Of a stretch of 48,269 nucleotides of DNA, positions 7,816 to 17,384 are shown piece by piece. The number at the start of each line of letters is the position of its first letter. Position 1 is the first letter of the stretch. Origin of the DNA: an uncultured Bacteroidota bacterium. Its GTDB lineage: Bacteria; Bacteroidota; Bacteroidia; Chitinophagales; Saprospiraceae. The notes beneath the pieces were generated by a model. That model saw only the letters and a list, made by a program, of their open reading frames with translations, made no database searches and was not told the origin of the DNA. The position numbers and the translations under genes are program-made. The DNA is taken from positions 1-48,269 of the forward strand of contig CAIZLM010000202.1 of assembly GCA_903933805.1 (NCBI GenBank), written 5' to 3'.

Positions 7816-10800
7816 CTAAAACAAGGCCCTCACCTGCGCGCGACCAACGTGTACATTGCGATTGACGCCTGTCTTACGACCCTCATACGTGAGCCCCAAC
7901 TGTACTGTCTTAGAAATTTGCCGGTCTAGGTTGAGGCTCCAAAGATAGTTTTTGCCATCTTGCAACCCCTCCAGCATCGAAAACGCCACCACGGAGTTGG
8001 ACTCCCCAATATAACGGATATTGGCAATGGTCGCTTTAGCTCGCAGGGAGGTGCTGGCGCGAAAGCCATCCACGTTGGGCACAGAAGCCGGACTCCACGT
8101 GAGCTCAGTATTCCAATCTGTTTGGGAAGCCGACTCCTTGTTACCAAGCGTATTTTGACTTTTTTTCCACACAACAGCCGTAGAAAGGCGGAATGCCCGA
8201 CTGGGTATCCACGAAACTTTTGGACCGTAATGGAGCGATTTTATTTCAAAATCTCGACTGTCAAAGGCTTGGTTGTCAGAGGATTTAACCGTGCGTGACA
8301 CGTCTGACTCCATGTTCCAGTGCAGGCCAATATTCACCCTGCCGTGGAAAGTGACATCCCGATTACTCCGCTGATCAAAGCCCGTTGTGATGGCCAACCT
8401 ACTGCGATTATCGCCCTGTGCAACACTGGCATCCCATTTCGGATTGCCGCGGTTGATGAAAAGGGTGTTTCGCCACCCTGAAGTCAGCGTAACCAAGGAA
8501 CTGTCAGGCAGCCCCTCCAGTTGAAAGGGGTTCCAATATTGCACCCCGGTGGCTTCAGCAAAAGTTCGACGATTGATTTGGATATTGCTTTGTAAACTCA
8601 ACCGACTCAACGTCCGCTGCCAATATCGTTTCGGCTGTGTCCATAAAAAACGCGGTTCAATCCGCAAACTTGGATTGAACAATACATAATTCGTCCGAAT
8701 ATAATCCGGGGTGGTCACCGCCACCCGCACGTAGTTCGCCTGATCCTGAAATACCGCTACTTCCATCTCATATACCTGTAATATACTGTCTCTGTTGCGA
8801 TCAACCCAGGTGTAGAAACCATCTCCCGGATTGACCAGTAGATAGTTGTATTCTATCCGAGGGCTTTGTCCGGAACCCAGTTCGTAATTCGCTGTCAAGG
8901 CCACGGTGTTACGCAAGGCTGAAACGTTGTAATCCAGCTTGCCGAGGTAACTTTTTTGTGGTTTAAGTTTACTCAACGCATAATTTTCAATATTAAGTTG
9001 GCGCAGGGTGAGTACCCAGGAGAGTGTTTGTGTCTGTTTTTTTTTCAACGGTGTATTATTCCAGCCACCGTTGATATTCAGCTCGTTTGCCACGGTACTT
9101 TTTTTGAACACAGCAGCCGTCGGGGCAAAATCATTGCGTCGGGCAACAAAGCCGCCAAACTGCCACAAACCGCCATTTTTTTCCGGTATCTGACAGTAAA
9201 CCCGCACAAGATCGTACCAAAAACTCACACGACTTAGGGTGTCTGCGCCGACAGCTGTTCGGGCGTTTTTTTCACGCTCGGCATAAATACCCGTTTTAAA
9301 AATCGCTCGTTGCCCAGAGACGTCTTTTTTGAAGAAGGTTCTGGAAAAATCAGCTTTAGGGCGATCGAATTGCGTCAGTTCCACCAGTCCATCGGTCTTT
9401 AAAAAATTGCGCTCGGCGGAAATTTCCCACCCCTTTTTTTTGAATAAAAACGCGGTAAAATGACGAATCCCGGAATAAACACCCCGCCTTTGAAAGGCTC
9501 CAAACGAATACTGGACATTTCCCCATTGCTTGTTTTCAAGGGAGATGCCCGCCCGACCAATTTGCTCCGCCACCGTATCACGCATGCCTTCTGAATTCCA
9601 ATCACGGGTGAATTCCGCCGAACGATACGGATTCAGGGCTTGAAAGGTCCGGGCAGTACGCTCATAATTGGCGGAAAACTCACCATGCCACCGATTTTCA
9701 ACCCGTTCAGGCTGCTTTTGGGGGATGATGTCAAATTGTTGTTTCCATCGTATAAACCCTGCAGCACCCACATTGTCGCGGTTGCCAACAGTGGAATAGC
9801 GGTTGAGGTCGCGGTTACTCAGGGCTATTTCAGCAGACAAATTGGTGTTTTTGTACGGTTGAAGGTTGAGGCCGGCAGCCCAAAGCTGACGTAACTCCGG
9901 CGCTATCAGCTTTACAATGGGCTCGTAATTGCCGGTCAAATTACACGTGACGGGGTCGGGCGGTGACCACCGGAACACCCGGCCATTCGCAGCCGTGGAC
10001 GCAAGTTTGTAATGCCCTTGGCCGGCAGCAACCTCGGTAAAGCGTACCGAATATCGGGCAGAATCCGGATGGGCACTGTACATCAAGATGGGAATAGCCG
10101 CCCCACAAACAACCGAATCAACGATACGATACAGCACCCTCCCCGGATCAAAGCCCTCAAGGGTATCTATGCCCGACGAATACGCATTCCGCAGGTTGTC
10201 CCCTGCTTCCGCCAAGCTCCGCCGCTCAGTAGGGGACAGCACCTGGGCTCCTCCGTTGTTGCGGGCATCTTGTTCCGAGTAAAGGTTAAAATAATAGCGG
10301 CTGTGTGCCGTTTTCCATGCTGTATTGAATGCCGCCGTTGACCGCAAATAGGTTTGAACGATGTATTCAAACTCAACAATAATGCGGCTGTCCTTGGTGA
10401 TAAACCGATGTGGGGTAAAAACAATTTCACCCAAATTGTAGTCCACCACATAATCGTCCTCCAAACCCCGTCGCTGCAACTGCCCATCAATGAATACTTT
10501 TTCCGTGCCGGCCAATACAATGATAAACCGCTCACCCTCCGTCCCCTGTAAGCGATAAGGACCCTGGTTTCCCTCTTGGCCCTTGATGATTTGACGGGCA
10601 AATTTTCCATTTGAAATGGCTACGCCCCCACGAATTTTCACGGTATCTTTTTGCACCTGAAAAATAGATTCAACCATGGTGCCCTGTAACCGTTTAAAAT
10701 ATTGGCTGAAATAGCCCACCGGACGCGTCAGGTCAAAGTCTCCCGCCGTCAAAGTTGTTTGCTTTCGCTTTAACTGAATAAAAATACGGTCAAATTCCTG

Positions 10801-11424
10801 CAGTTGACGCGTGGTTCCATCTGGTTGAAGCGGGATACTGTTGTCGGAAAGCGCTGCCCGCAATTCTAAGTCGTTCCCCAATTTTCCATCAAGCTGGAGG
10901 TTGAGGTTGGAATTAAAGGTCAGGTTTTGACTGTTGCCAAATGAGAGCCCGCGGGTATATGTACCGGCGGACTTGAGTCCAGATGCTTCCCAAGGCTTTT
11001 TTACCGGATCGTAAGGTGAATAATCATACGCAATGGCATCGTTGTTGGCGCGCCTTCGAATGGCGACAGTATCCAATCTGGCCATTTTCGCACCAAGATC
11101 ATACGGCATTACCCGGTAAGAAACCGCAATCTTCTTGCAGGAAGGATATGCTTTTCTCAAAGCAGCGGTATCAAGTTGTAACCAGTTGTTGTGCAGCAAA
11201 AAAAACGTGCTTTCCAATATCGTACCTTGGTCAAAATCGACAACCAAGCCGAGCGGTGGCGCCACGGTAAGGGAATCAAGTCTTTGAAACGGAACAGTCG
11301 CATCCAACAACTGAAGGCGCTGGTTGGAAAACCGGTTTGGCACTTGTGCCTGTACCATCCCCGAAAACCATCCCACAACGAGCAATAATATGACACGTAA
11401 GGAAAACAATTGTCTGATAGTCAA
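7816..11424 (-). CDS. Large probable outer-membrane beta-barrel protein, function unknown
   Basis: 1202 residues beginning with a signal peptide (about 1-27, VILLLVVGWFSGMVQAQ). The remainder is rich in alternating aromatic/polar strands and the mature protein ends ...VRALF, a terminal aromatic typical of outer-membrane beta barrels. A conserved-looking central block (about 265-345) includes GNQGPYRLQGTEGERFIIVL, FIDGQLQRRGLEDDYVVDYN and EIVFTPHRFITKDSRIIVEF. I recognise this block as a recurring pattern in large Bacteroidota outer-membrane proteins of unknown role but cannot assign a function. It is not a TonB receptor: no plug domain or TonB box is visible. It lies 125 bases downstream of the small lipoprotein gene on the same strand, so the two may be co-transcribed. 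Confidence 0.75.
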   Translation of the reverse strand: MTIRQLFSLRVILLLVVGWFSGMVQAQVPNRFSNQRLQLLDATVPFQRLDSLTVAPPLGLVVDFDQGTILESTFFLLHNNWLQLDTAALRKAYPSCKKIAVSYRVMPYDLGAKMARLDTVAIRRRANNDAIAYDYSPYDPVKKPWEASGLKSAGTYTRGLSFGNSQNLTFNSNLNLQLDGKLGNDLELRAALSDNSIPLQPDGTTRQLQEFDRIFIQLKRKQTTLTAGDFDLTRPVGYFSQYFKRLQGTMVESIFQVQKDTVKIRGGVAISNGKFARQIIKGQEGNQGPYRLQGTEGERFIIVLAGTEKVFIDGQLQRRGLEDDYVVDYNLGEIVFTPHRFITKDSRIIVEFEYIVQTYLRSTAAFNTAWKTAHSRYYFNLYSEQDARNNGGAQVLSPTERRSLAEAGDNLRNAYSSGIDTLEGFDPGRVLYRIVDSVVCGAAIPILMYSAHPDSARYSVRFTEVAAGQGHYKLASTAANGRVFRWSPPDPVTCNLTGNYEPIVKLIAPELRQLWAAGLNLQPYKNTNLSAEIALSNRDLNRYSTVGNRDNVGAAGFIRWKQQFDIIPQKQPERVENRWHGEFSANYERTARTFQALNPYRSAEFTRDWNSEGMRDTVAEQIGRAGISLENKQWGNVQYSFGAFQRRGVYSGIRHFTAFLFKKKGWEISAERNFLKTDGLVELTQFDRPKADFSRTFFKKDVSGQRAIFKTGIYAEREKNARTAVGADTLSRVSFWYDLVRVYCQIPEKNGGLWQFGGFVARRNDFAPTAAVFKKSTVANELNINGGWNNTPLKKKQTQTLSWVLTLRQLNIENYALSKLKPQKSYLGKLDYNVSALRNTVALTANYELGSGQSPRIEYNYLLVNPGDGFYTWVDRNRDSILQVYEMEVAVFQDQANYVRVAVTTPDYIRTNYVLFNPSLRIEPRFLWTQPKRYWQRTLSRLSLQSNIQINRRTFAEATGVQYWNPFQLEGLPDSSLVTLTSGWRNTLFINRGNPKWDASVAQGDNRSRLAITTGFDQRSNRDVTFHGRVNIGLHWNMESDVSRTVKSSDNQAFDSRDFEIKSLHYGPKVSWIPSRAFRLSTAVVWKKSQNTLGNKESASQTDWNTELTWSPASVPNVDGFRASTSLRAKATIANIRYIGESNSVVAFSMLEGLQDGKNYLWSLNLDRQISKTVQLGLTYEGRKTGVNRNVHVGRAQVRALF

Positions 11425-11549
11425 AACATAGATAAGATCAGGGATATGGCGCTACAGAACTATTTTCAGTTGCCTGACCGTGCTCCAGGAGCAACGCCCA
11501 AAAAAACATCATGCACCCCTCCAACCAAACGATGCCTGTCGGCGCAGGC

Positions 11550-11909
11550 TTAATGCCTGTTTGAACCATTGAACAAAGGCTGCACCACCGCAGAATCAAT
11601 AGCCGGAACAGCAGGCGGCTGTGTTGGCCTAAAGGGCCTGAGACGCGCAAGTGAATCCTGAAGGGCAAACTGCGCCTCTGACAATAGCAAAGAATCAACT
11701 TGCTTTTCCGCCTTTGCGTACAAATGCTGCCAACACTCTTCCAGTTTTTTTTTCTTGAAACTTTCCAAACGCTCACTGACTTTCTCGTCTATGATTTTTT
11801 GTTTGTTCTCATCGCAACCCAGCATGGTACACCCAAAAAAAAGCCACAGACCCAAACATCTACTTTTGAAATGAAATCGGGTTGAAAATCGAAAAGAAAG
11901 AATATCCAT
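11550..11909 (-). CDS. Small conserved lipoprotein, function unknown
   Basis: 119 residues. After a basic start, a hydrophobic stretch (LGLWLFFGCTML) ends in the lipobox-like TMLGC followed by DENKQ, so the Cys would be lipidated and the protein anchored in the outer membrane or periplasm. The mature part is a charged helix (KIIDEKVSERLESFKKKKLE, then CWQHLYAKAEKQVDSLLLSE), followed by LRPFRPTQPPAVPAIDSAVV and QPLF, an end I associate with small Bacteroidota lipoproteins. The start at 11909 is chosen because it places the lipobox about 30 residues in; the longer open frame has no signal-peptide logic. It is first in a possible two-gene unit with the large outer-membrane protein, which hints at a shared envelope role. 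Confidence 0.7.
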   Translation of the reverse strand: MDILSFRFSTRFHFKSRCLGLWLFFGCTMLGCDENKQKIIDEKVSERLESFKKKKLEECWQHLYAKAEKQVDSLLLSEAQFALQDSLARLRPFRPTQPPAVPAIDSAVVQPLFNGSNRH

Positions 11910-11956
11910 GGGTTGATTTGGCAAACAAAACAATGATTTGAAAAAAAATTTCGAAG

Positions 11957-11964
11957 CAAAAATA
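11957..11964 (-). promoter_or_regulatory. Promoter -7 box of the lipoprotein gene
   Basis: The minus strand reads TATTTTTG followed by C, matching TAnnTTTG. It lies about 48 bases before the ATG at 11909. No clear -33 box is seen at the right spacing. Confidence 0.5.
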
Positions 11965-12057
11965 GGCCACATTCATTCAATTCGATGAAAAACAATACCA
12001 TTTCAATGTGCAAATCACCAATCAGTATGTTTGAACAAAAAAAAAAAGATGTTGCTA

Positions 12058-12087
12058 TTGTAAATTTTGAAAGACGTAGTATCTTTG
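12058..12087 (+). promoter_or_regulatory. Promoter of a candidate small RNA or leader transcript
   Basis: TTG (12058-12060), 19 bases, then TATCTTTG (12080-12087): a good match to the Bacteroidota promoter (TTG, 17-21, TAnnTTTG). Transcription should begin near 12093. No coding sequence follows before the terminator at 12205-12244. Confidence 0.6.
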
Positions 12088-12092
12088 TCGCA

Positions 12093-12246
12093 TCAGAAAG
12101 GAAAACGAGTGCTTAATGTTTGATTTTCTTTCTTTTATAAAGTCGCATATTTTCGCTTCTGAAGCGTTAACATAAGAAGTTTTCATTTGGTTTTTTGGGG
12201 TTATACAGGGTGCTACCAGTTTCTGGTCAGTGCCCTGTTTTTTTAA
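12093..12246 (+). ncRNA. Candidate structured small RNA (about 150 nt) upstream of rimP
   Basis: The stretch lies between a promoter and an intrinsic terminator, encodes no protein and folds into separate hairpins. Hairpin 1 is AGAAAG-g-AAAA (12095-12105) with TTTTCTTTCT (12124-12133). Hairpin 2 is CGCTT/AAGCG (12154-12166). The terminator stem is at 12205-12238. It could be a free small RNA or a transcription-attenuating leader for rimP-nusA-infB; a second promoter at 12282-12312 separates it from rimP and favours an independent RNA. I cannot match it to a named family from the sequence alone. Confidence 0.4.
12205..12244 (+). terminator. Intrinsic terminator of the candidate small RNA
   Basis: ACAGGG pairs with CCCTGT, and further inside ACCAG pairs with CTGGT around a TTT loop; the intermediate bases also pair with one bulge, giving a near-continuous stem of about 15 bp. 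Seven T residues follow (12238-12244). Confidence 0.75.
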
Positions 12247-12281
12247 TTAGTTATTTTATCCCGAAAACATACCGCTAAGAG

Positions 12282-12312
12282 TTGTCAACACCAACCCAAA
12301 ACCGTACCTTTG
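12282..12312 (+). promoter_or_regulatory. Promoter of the rimP-nusA-infB operon
   Basis: TTG (12282-12284), 20 bases, then TACCTTTG (12305-12312) followed by C. The start of transcription would be near 12318 and the leader about 70 nt long, including the hairpin at 12334-12368. Confidence 0.6.
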
Positions 12313-12333
12313 CTGTGCAATGTAACAATTGCC

Positions 12334-12368
12334 AACGAAAGAGGGAACCAAAAGTTCCCTCTTTCGTT
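12334..12368 (+). promoter_or_regulatory. Perfect 15-bp hairpin in the rimP leader
   Basis: AACGAAAGAGGGAAC pairs without mismatch with GTTCCCTCTTTCGTT around the 5-nt loop CAAAA. It ends 20 bases before the rimP ATG at 12389. There is no T-run after it, so it is not a normal terminator; an RNase III site, an RNA stabiliser or an attenuator/autoregulatory site are options. That it lies inside the transcript depends on the promoter at 12282-12312. Confidence 0.6.
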
Positions 12369-12388
12369 TATATGTGCCTGATAAACAA

Positions 12389-12871
12389 ATGGAATTAACA
12401 GAACGCATCAGCCAACTGCTGGAAGAAAAATACGCCACCGACGAAATATTCGCCGACTGTTTTACGGTGGAAATAGAACTGAAACCCAACCAGAGACTGT
12501 ATGTCTTTGTGGACAGCGACAGCGGGTTTACTTTCGAAAGATGCCAGAAACTCAGTCGCTTTTTAGAAAGCCACCTCGATACCAACGGATGGCTAGGCGA
12601 GAAATACCTCCTAGAGGTCAGTAGTCCCGGTATTGAAAGATCCCTGAAATTTCCAAGGCAATACCACAAAAACATCGGTAGAACACTGTTGGTTACCTTG
12701 GTGGACAAAACCCAGCATTCCGGTACCATCAAATCCGCCGACGACGTTCAAGTGGTGCTTGAAAACACCATCATCGAGCGAGATGAGAAAAAAAAGAAAA
12801 AAGAAGTGGTCGTGGAAACACCCATTCCTTACCCGCAAATCGAAAAAGCTGTGATAAAACTTGGCTTCTAA
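12389..12871 (+). CDS. rimP: RimP, ribosome maturation factor
   Basis: 160 residues. RimP binds the 30S subunit during its assembly. The N-terminal RimP domain contains DSDSGFTFERCQKLSRFLES (about 48-67) and the characteristic YLLEVSSPGIERSLKFPRQY block (about 73-92), followed by the small C-terminal SH3-like domain with a lysine-rich loop (DEKKKKKE). The start at 12389 (MELTERISQLLEEKYATDE) is chosen because the upstream frame would read through the leader hairpin. It is first gene of rimP-nusA-infB, the order conserved widely in bacteria, with 74 bases to nusA. Confidence 0.93.
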   Translation: MELTERISQLLEEKYATDEIFADCFTVEIELKPNQRLYVFVDSDSGFTFERCQKLSRFLESHLDTNGWLGEKYLLEVSSPGIERSLKFPRQYHKNIGRTLLVTLVDKTQHSGTIKSADDVQVVLENTIIERDEKKKKKEVVVETPIPYPQIEKAVIKLGF

Positions 12872-12945
12872 AGAATTGCCAACACCCTACCCAAAACACT
12901 TGAACAACTTCACCTTACACCCATAATTATTCAACAACACACTGA

Positions 12946-14190
12946 ATGGTCAATCTAGTTGATGTATTCTCCGAGTTTAAAACCGGGAAAAACATAGATC
13001 GCCCCACCATGGTGCGCGTCTTGGAAGACGTTTTTCGTACCCTGATCAAAAAGAAATACGGTACCGATGAGAACTTTGACGTGATTGTCAATACCAGCAC
13101 CGGTGACTTGGAAATTTGGCGCGTCCGCGAAGTAGTAGCAGACGGCGAGGTTACCAATGAGCTGTCCCAGGTGAGTATCGCCGAAGCGCATGCCATCGAT
13201 GAAAGTGTGGATGTCGCAGATGAATGTTATGAACAGCTTTCCATCGACGACTTCGGACGACGCGCCATCATGGCAGCACGACAAACACTGGTTTCTAGGA
13301 TCATGGAACTGGAAAAAGACGAAATTTTCCGCAAATACTCCGAACGGATAGGTGAAGTGGTGGTGGGTGAAGTCAATCAAATCATGAAACGCGAAATCCT
13401 GATCCTCGACGACGCCACCAGCAACGAACTCGTGATGCCTCGAACAGAAATGATCCGCGGCGATTATTACCGAAAAGGTGACGTGGTGAAAGGCGTAATC
13501 AGTAAAGTCGAAATGCGAAACAATGTGCCGTTTATTATGGTGAGCCGCACAGAACCAGGGTTTTTGGCCAAATTGCTGGAAGCTGAAGTCCCCGAAATCG
13601 AGGATGGTGTAATCGAAATAAAAAATATCGTCAGGCTCCCAGGAGAACGCGCCAAAGTGGCCGTGGAAAGCCACGATGAACGCATTGACCCTGTTGGCGC
13701 ATGCGTCGGAATGAAAGGTAGCCGTATCCATGGCATCGTACGCGAATTGCGCAACGAAAATATTGACATCATCAATTATACAACCAACCTGTCCCTTTAC
13801 CTGCAACGTAGCCTCACTCCAGCAAAAATCACCACCATCGACATAGACCACGAACGCAAACGCGCTGCCGTGTACCTCGACGCTGATCAGGTGAGCCTCG
13901 CAATCGGTAAATCAGGCAGCAACATCAAACTCGCAACCAAACTTACCGGATACGAAATTGATGTGTACAGAAATCAGGCCGAATACGAAGTGGATGACGT
14001 GGACCTCGATGAATTCAGCGATGCTATCGAACCATGGGTCATCGAAGCCCTTAAAAACATCGGTTGCGATACAGCTCGCCAAATTCTTGAACTCAATGTC
14101 GAAGAACTGGTGCGCCGTACAGACTTGGAAGAGGAAACCATCAAAGATGTATTCCGAATCCTAGCAGAGGAGTTTGACGAAGAAAAATAG
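12946..14190 (+). CDS. nusA: NusA, transcription termination/antitermination factor
   Basis: 414 residues, which fits NusA proteins that lack the long E. coli-type acidic repeats. The domains run: N-terminal RNA-polymerase-binding domain (about 1-125), S1 domain (about 130-200), KH1 with the GMKGSRI loop (about 254-260), KH2 with GKSGSNIKLATKLTGYEIDV, and a C-terminal helix-hairpin-helix-like segment (PWVIEALKNIGCDTARQILE). It binds RNA polymerase and nascent RNA to modulate pausing, termination and antitermination. It is the second gene of the operon; a weak hairpin (GCTCGGTTGAGC) and T-rich tail after its stop, plus a new promoter before infB, allow infB to be uncoupled. Confidence 0.95.
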   Translation: MVNLVDVFSEFKTGKNIDRPTMVRVLEDVFRTLIKKKYGTDENFDVIVNTSTGDLEIWRVREVVADGEVTNELSQVSIAEAHAIDESVDVADECYEQLSIDDFGRRAIMAARQTLVSRIMELEKDEIFRKYSERIGEVVVGEVNQIMKREILILDDATSNELVMPRTEMIRGDYYRKGDVVKGVISKVEMRNNVPFIMVSRTEPGFLAKLLEAEVPEIEDGVIEIKNIVRLPGERAKVAVESHDERIDPVGACVGMKGSRIHGIVRELRNENIDIINYTTNLSLYLQRSLTPAKITTIDIDHERKRAAVYLDADQVSLAIGKSGSNIKLATKLTGYEIDVYRNQAEYEVDDVDLDEFSDAIEPWVIEALKNIGCDTARQILELNVEELVRRTDLEEETIKDVFRILAEEFDEEK

Positions 14191-14241
14191 CCCGCTCGGT
14201 TGAGCCTCTTTTTATTCAAAAATTCCCCGTCTTTTTTTATG

Positions 14242-14373
14242 TACTTTTGCAACCGTTATTCAAACTTTAAACTTAAAGGCTTTCTAAAATTCTCACTCCC
14301 AGCGGAGATGTATGCGTTGCCCCGCTAACGCACTATAAATCAACATTTTCAATTAAGCAGGAAAAACCACTGC
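14242..14373 (+). promoter_or_regulatory. Internal promoter and leader of infB with two alternative hairpins
   Basis: TACTTTTG (14242-14249) followed by C fits the -7 consensus, inside the 183-base nusA-infB gap. The resulting leader contains AGCGG (14301-14305) that can pair with CCGCT (14322-14326), and TGCGTT (14313-14318) that can pair with AACGCA (14327-14332). The two stems overlap in space and cannot form together, so the leader can take two different folds. No -33 box is clear. Confidence 0.45.
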
Positions 14374-17367
14374 ATGGCAATTAAACTTATCAAGGTAGCA
14401 AAGGAATTAAACGTCGGGCTTCACACCATTGTGGAGACCTTACACAGCAAGGGTTTCCCTGGCGTGGAAGAAAAACCGACGGCTGACATCAGCGACGAAA
14501 TGTTGCTCGTGCTCCAAAAAGAGTTCCAAAAAGACCTGGCTATCAAACAGGAAGCGGACAAACTTGCCCGCCCAACCCTAAAAAAGGAACCTGTAACAGG
14601 CACTGTAAATGTTCCAGCTCCAGCCCCACCCCCAATACCGGTGCCTGCTCCTCCTGCCCCTGCTCCTCCTGCACCGGTAGTCGCCCGCCCTTCTTTGTTG
14701 CCGCCTCGGGAGTCGGTAACAGTAACACCCGCGGAAGCACCACCAGCAGTAGCGCCCCCAAAAAAGGATGAACCTTTCCAAATACCCCGCGAACGCTCCG
14801 CGCTTCGCGTTGTCGGAAAAATAGACCTGGACAAACAGAAAAGAAGCACCACGCCGCCGCCAGCACCGGAAGCACCCAAACCAACATCCGCTGCTCGTAA
14901 AGAACCACCTGCTGTTGCGAAAAAAATCGAGCCTCCGATTAAAGAAAAAAAGGAGCCCATCGTAGAAATTAAACCAATACCTCCAGAGCCCGTCAAGCCT
15001 GCTGTCGTCGAGGCGCCACCTGCAGACGAACTCATGCGTGCAGACACCCCAACCTTGCGCGGATTGAAAATATTGGGCAAAATTAGCCTCGAAAAACCAA
15101 GGGTCGCATCCAGCAACAACAACCGAAATGCCGGAAACAACCAAGGCCGCCCCGAACGTGGCGGCAGACGCGATGACCGCGGAGGTACTCAAGGCGGACC
15201 AGGTAACCGTACACAATCAGGACCAGGTAATAGAAACCCCCAAGGCGGACCAGGAGGCCCAAGGCCAGCAACACCTGCCGGCGGCGCAACCACGCAGTCA
15301 GCAGCCGATGACGCCAACCGACACAAACGCAAAAGAAGAAAAGTCCAACAACCCGTCACCGCTGAATCCTTGCAAACTTCTATCGCCAACAACCAAGGCG
15401 AGAAAAAAGGCAGGGGACGCGTGGATGGTACCAAAGAGGTATCCCAAAAAGATATCGAAAATCAAATCCGCCAAACAATGGCCCGTTTGGGCGCCGGCGC
15501 CAGTCGTAAACGACAGAAAATCCGACGCGATAAACGCGATGTGATGCGCGAACGCGCTGAAAAAGCAGAAATCGCCCGCACAGAAAGTGATAAAGTCCTC
15601 CAAGTAACAGAGTTTATCTCTGTATCCGATCTTGCATCCCTGATGGATGTCCGCCCAGCAGATGTCATCAAAGCCTGCATGACGCTGGGTATCTTCGTTT
15701 CCATCAACCAACGCCTCGATGCCGAAATCATCGAAGTCGTGGCCAGTGAATTCGGATTCCAAGTGCAATTCATCTCCGCCGAAGAACAGGTGGAGGTCGA
15801 AGAGGAAGTGTACGATGACCCTACTGACCTGAAAGCCCGCCAACCCATTGTCACGGTCATGGGCCACGTCGATCACGGTAAAACTTCGCTACTCGACTTT
15901 ATCCGATCTGCCAATGTGGCCAGCGGTGAAGCCGGGGGTATCACCCAACACATCGGCGCCTATGAAGTGCCCGTCGGAGAAAATAACGATAAGATTACAT
16001 TCCTCGATACGCCCGGTCACGAAGCCTTTACTGCTATGCGTGCAAGGGGCGCCAAAGTGACCGATATCGCCATCATCGTGATCGCTGCCGATGACAGTAT
16101 TATGCCCCAAACAAGGGAGGCCATCAGCCACGCCCAAGCAGCAGGTGTGCCGTTGGTGTTCGCCATCAATAAAATCGATAAGGCAGGCGCCGACCCAGAA
16201 CGCATCAAAAACGAACTGGCGCAAATGAACCTGCTCGTGGAAGAATGGGGCGGAAAATACCAAAGCCAAGATATTTCAGCCAAAAAAGGCATTAACGTGG
16301 ATAAACTCCTCGAAAAAGTGCTGCTGGAAGCCGAACTGCTGGAACTGAAAGCCAATCCAAAACGCCGTGCAGTCGGGACGGTGCTGGAAGCCTCTCTCGA
16401 AAAAGGATTGGGATACGTCGCCAAAATCCTGATCGAAAACGGTACCATCAACAATGGTGACCCCATCATCGCAGGTGAATACGCCGGAAGGGTGAAAGCG
16501 CTCTTCAATGAACGCGGTAAAAAAGTGAAAAGCGCCGGCCCTGCTCAACCAGTAATGGTCCTCGGCTTGCCAGGCGCTCCTCAAGCTGGTGAAAAAATTA
16601 AAGTAGCCGCGTCTGACAGTGAAGCAAAAGAAATTGCCAGCAAACGCGGTCAAATTATCCGAGAACAGGCCAACCGAGCCAATAAGCGTATCTCGCTCGA
16701 AGAAATCGGCCGCCGACTCGCATTGGGTAATTTCAAAGAACTCAAACTCATCGTCAAAGGCGACGTGGATGGTTCTATTGAAGCCCTTACCGACTCGCTG
16801 ATCAAGCTCTCGATGGAAAAAATTCAGGTCAATGTTATTCACAAAGCCGTAGGGCAAATTGTGGACAGTGACGTGATGCTCGCATCCGCTTCCGATGCCA
16901 TCATCATCGGATTCCAGGTACGCCCATCGCTGACGGCACGTAAACTTGCAGAAAAAGAGGGCGTAGAAATCAAACTCTATTCCATCATCTACGAGGCCAT
17001 CGAAGAAATCAAGGCCGCCATGGAGGGTATGTTGGAGCCTACCAAAGAAGAGGAAATCATGGGCCAAGTGGAAATTCGTGAGGTGTACAAAATTTCCAAA
17101 GTGGGTACCGTGGCAGGTTGTATTGTCCAGGAAGGTAAAGTTAGCCGAAACCACTACATCCGTATTATCCGCGATGGTATTGTGGTGTACCCAGCCAACA
17201 GCAACCAAAACGCTGAACTTGCCTCGCTCAAACGATTCAAGGAAGACGTTAAAGAAGTGAAAACTGGCATGGAATGCGGTATCACCATCAAGAATTTCAA
17301 TGATATCAAGATGGGTGACGTAATCGAATCTTACGTGGTCAATGAAGTGAAAACCAAGTTGTCCTAG
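14374..17367 (+). CDS. infB: InfB, translation initiation factor IF-2
   Basis: 997 residues. IF-2 is a GTPase that places fMet-tRNA on the 30S subunit and promotes subunit joining. Domains: N-terminal IF2_N helix bundle (about 1-55); a Pro/Ala- then Gly/Arg/Asn-rich low-complexity linker (about 70-340); a second IF2_N-like segment near 400-470; the G domain with G1 GHVDHGKT (497-504), G3 DTPGH (545-549), G4 NKID (599-602) and G5 SAK (635-637); then domains II, III and IV, ending in the fMet-tRNA-binding C-terminus. The long variable linker is normal for Bacteroidota. It is the last gene of the operon, followed by a strong terminator. Confidence 0.97.
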   Translation: MAIKLIKVAKELNVGLHTIVETLHSKGFPGVEEKPTADISDEMLLVLQKEFQKDLAIKQEADKLARPTLKKEPVTGTVNVPAPAPPPIPVPAPPAPAPPAPVVARPSLLPPRESVTVTPAEAPPAVAPPKKDEPFQIPRERSALRVVGKIDLDKQKRSTTPPPAPEAPKPTSAARKEPPAVAKKIEPPIKEKKEPIVEIKPIPPEPVKPAVVEAPPADELMRADTPTLRGLKILGKISLEKPRVASSNNNRNAGNNQGRPERGGRRDDRGGTQGGPGNRTQSGPGNRNPQGGPGGPRPATPAGGATTQSAADDANRHKRKRRKVQQPVTAESLQTSIANNQGEKKGRGRVDGTKEVSQKDIENQIRQTMARLGAGASRKRQKIRRDKRDVMRERAEKAEIARTESDKVLQVTEFISVSDLASLMDVRPADVIKACMTLGIFVSINQRLDAEIIEVVASEFGFQVQFISAEEQVEVEEEVYDDPTDLKARQPIVTVMGHVDHGKTSLLDFIRSANVASGEAGGITQHIGAYEVPVGENNDKITFLDTPGHEAFTAMRARGAKVTDIAIIVIAADDSIMPQTREAISHAQAAGVPLVFAINKIDKAGADPERIKNELAQMNLLVEEWGGKYQSQDISAKKGINVDKLLEKVLLEAELLELKANPKRRAVGTVLEASLEKGLGYVAKILIENGTINNGDPIIAGEYAGRVKALFNERGKKVKSAGPAQPVMVLGLPGAPQAGEKIKVAASDSEAKEIASKRGQIIREQANRANKRISLEEIGRRLALGNFKELKLIVKGDVDGSIEALTDSLIKLSMEKIQVNVIHKAVGQIVDSDVMLASASDAIIIGFQVRPSLTARKLAEKEGVEIKLYSIIYEAIEEIKAAMEGMLEPTKEEEIMGQVEIREVYKISKVGTVAGCIVQEGKVSRNHYIRIIRDGIVVYPANSNQNAELASLKRFKEDVKEVKTGMECGITIKNFNDIKMGDVIESYVVNEVKTKLS

Positions 17368-17384
17368 TAAAATCGTACCATAAC

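Noticed and set aside
14301-14332. An H-type pseudoknot in the infB leader
   Set aside because: The arms interleave, but there is no base between the last two arms, so the loop that must cross the first stem would be zero nucleotides long. Alternative hairpins are more plausible.
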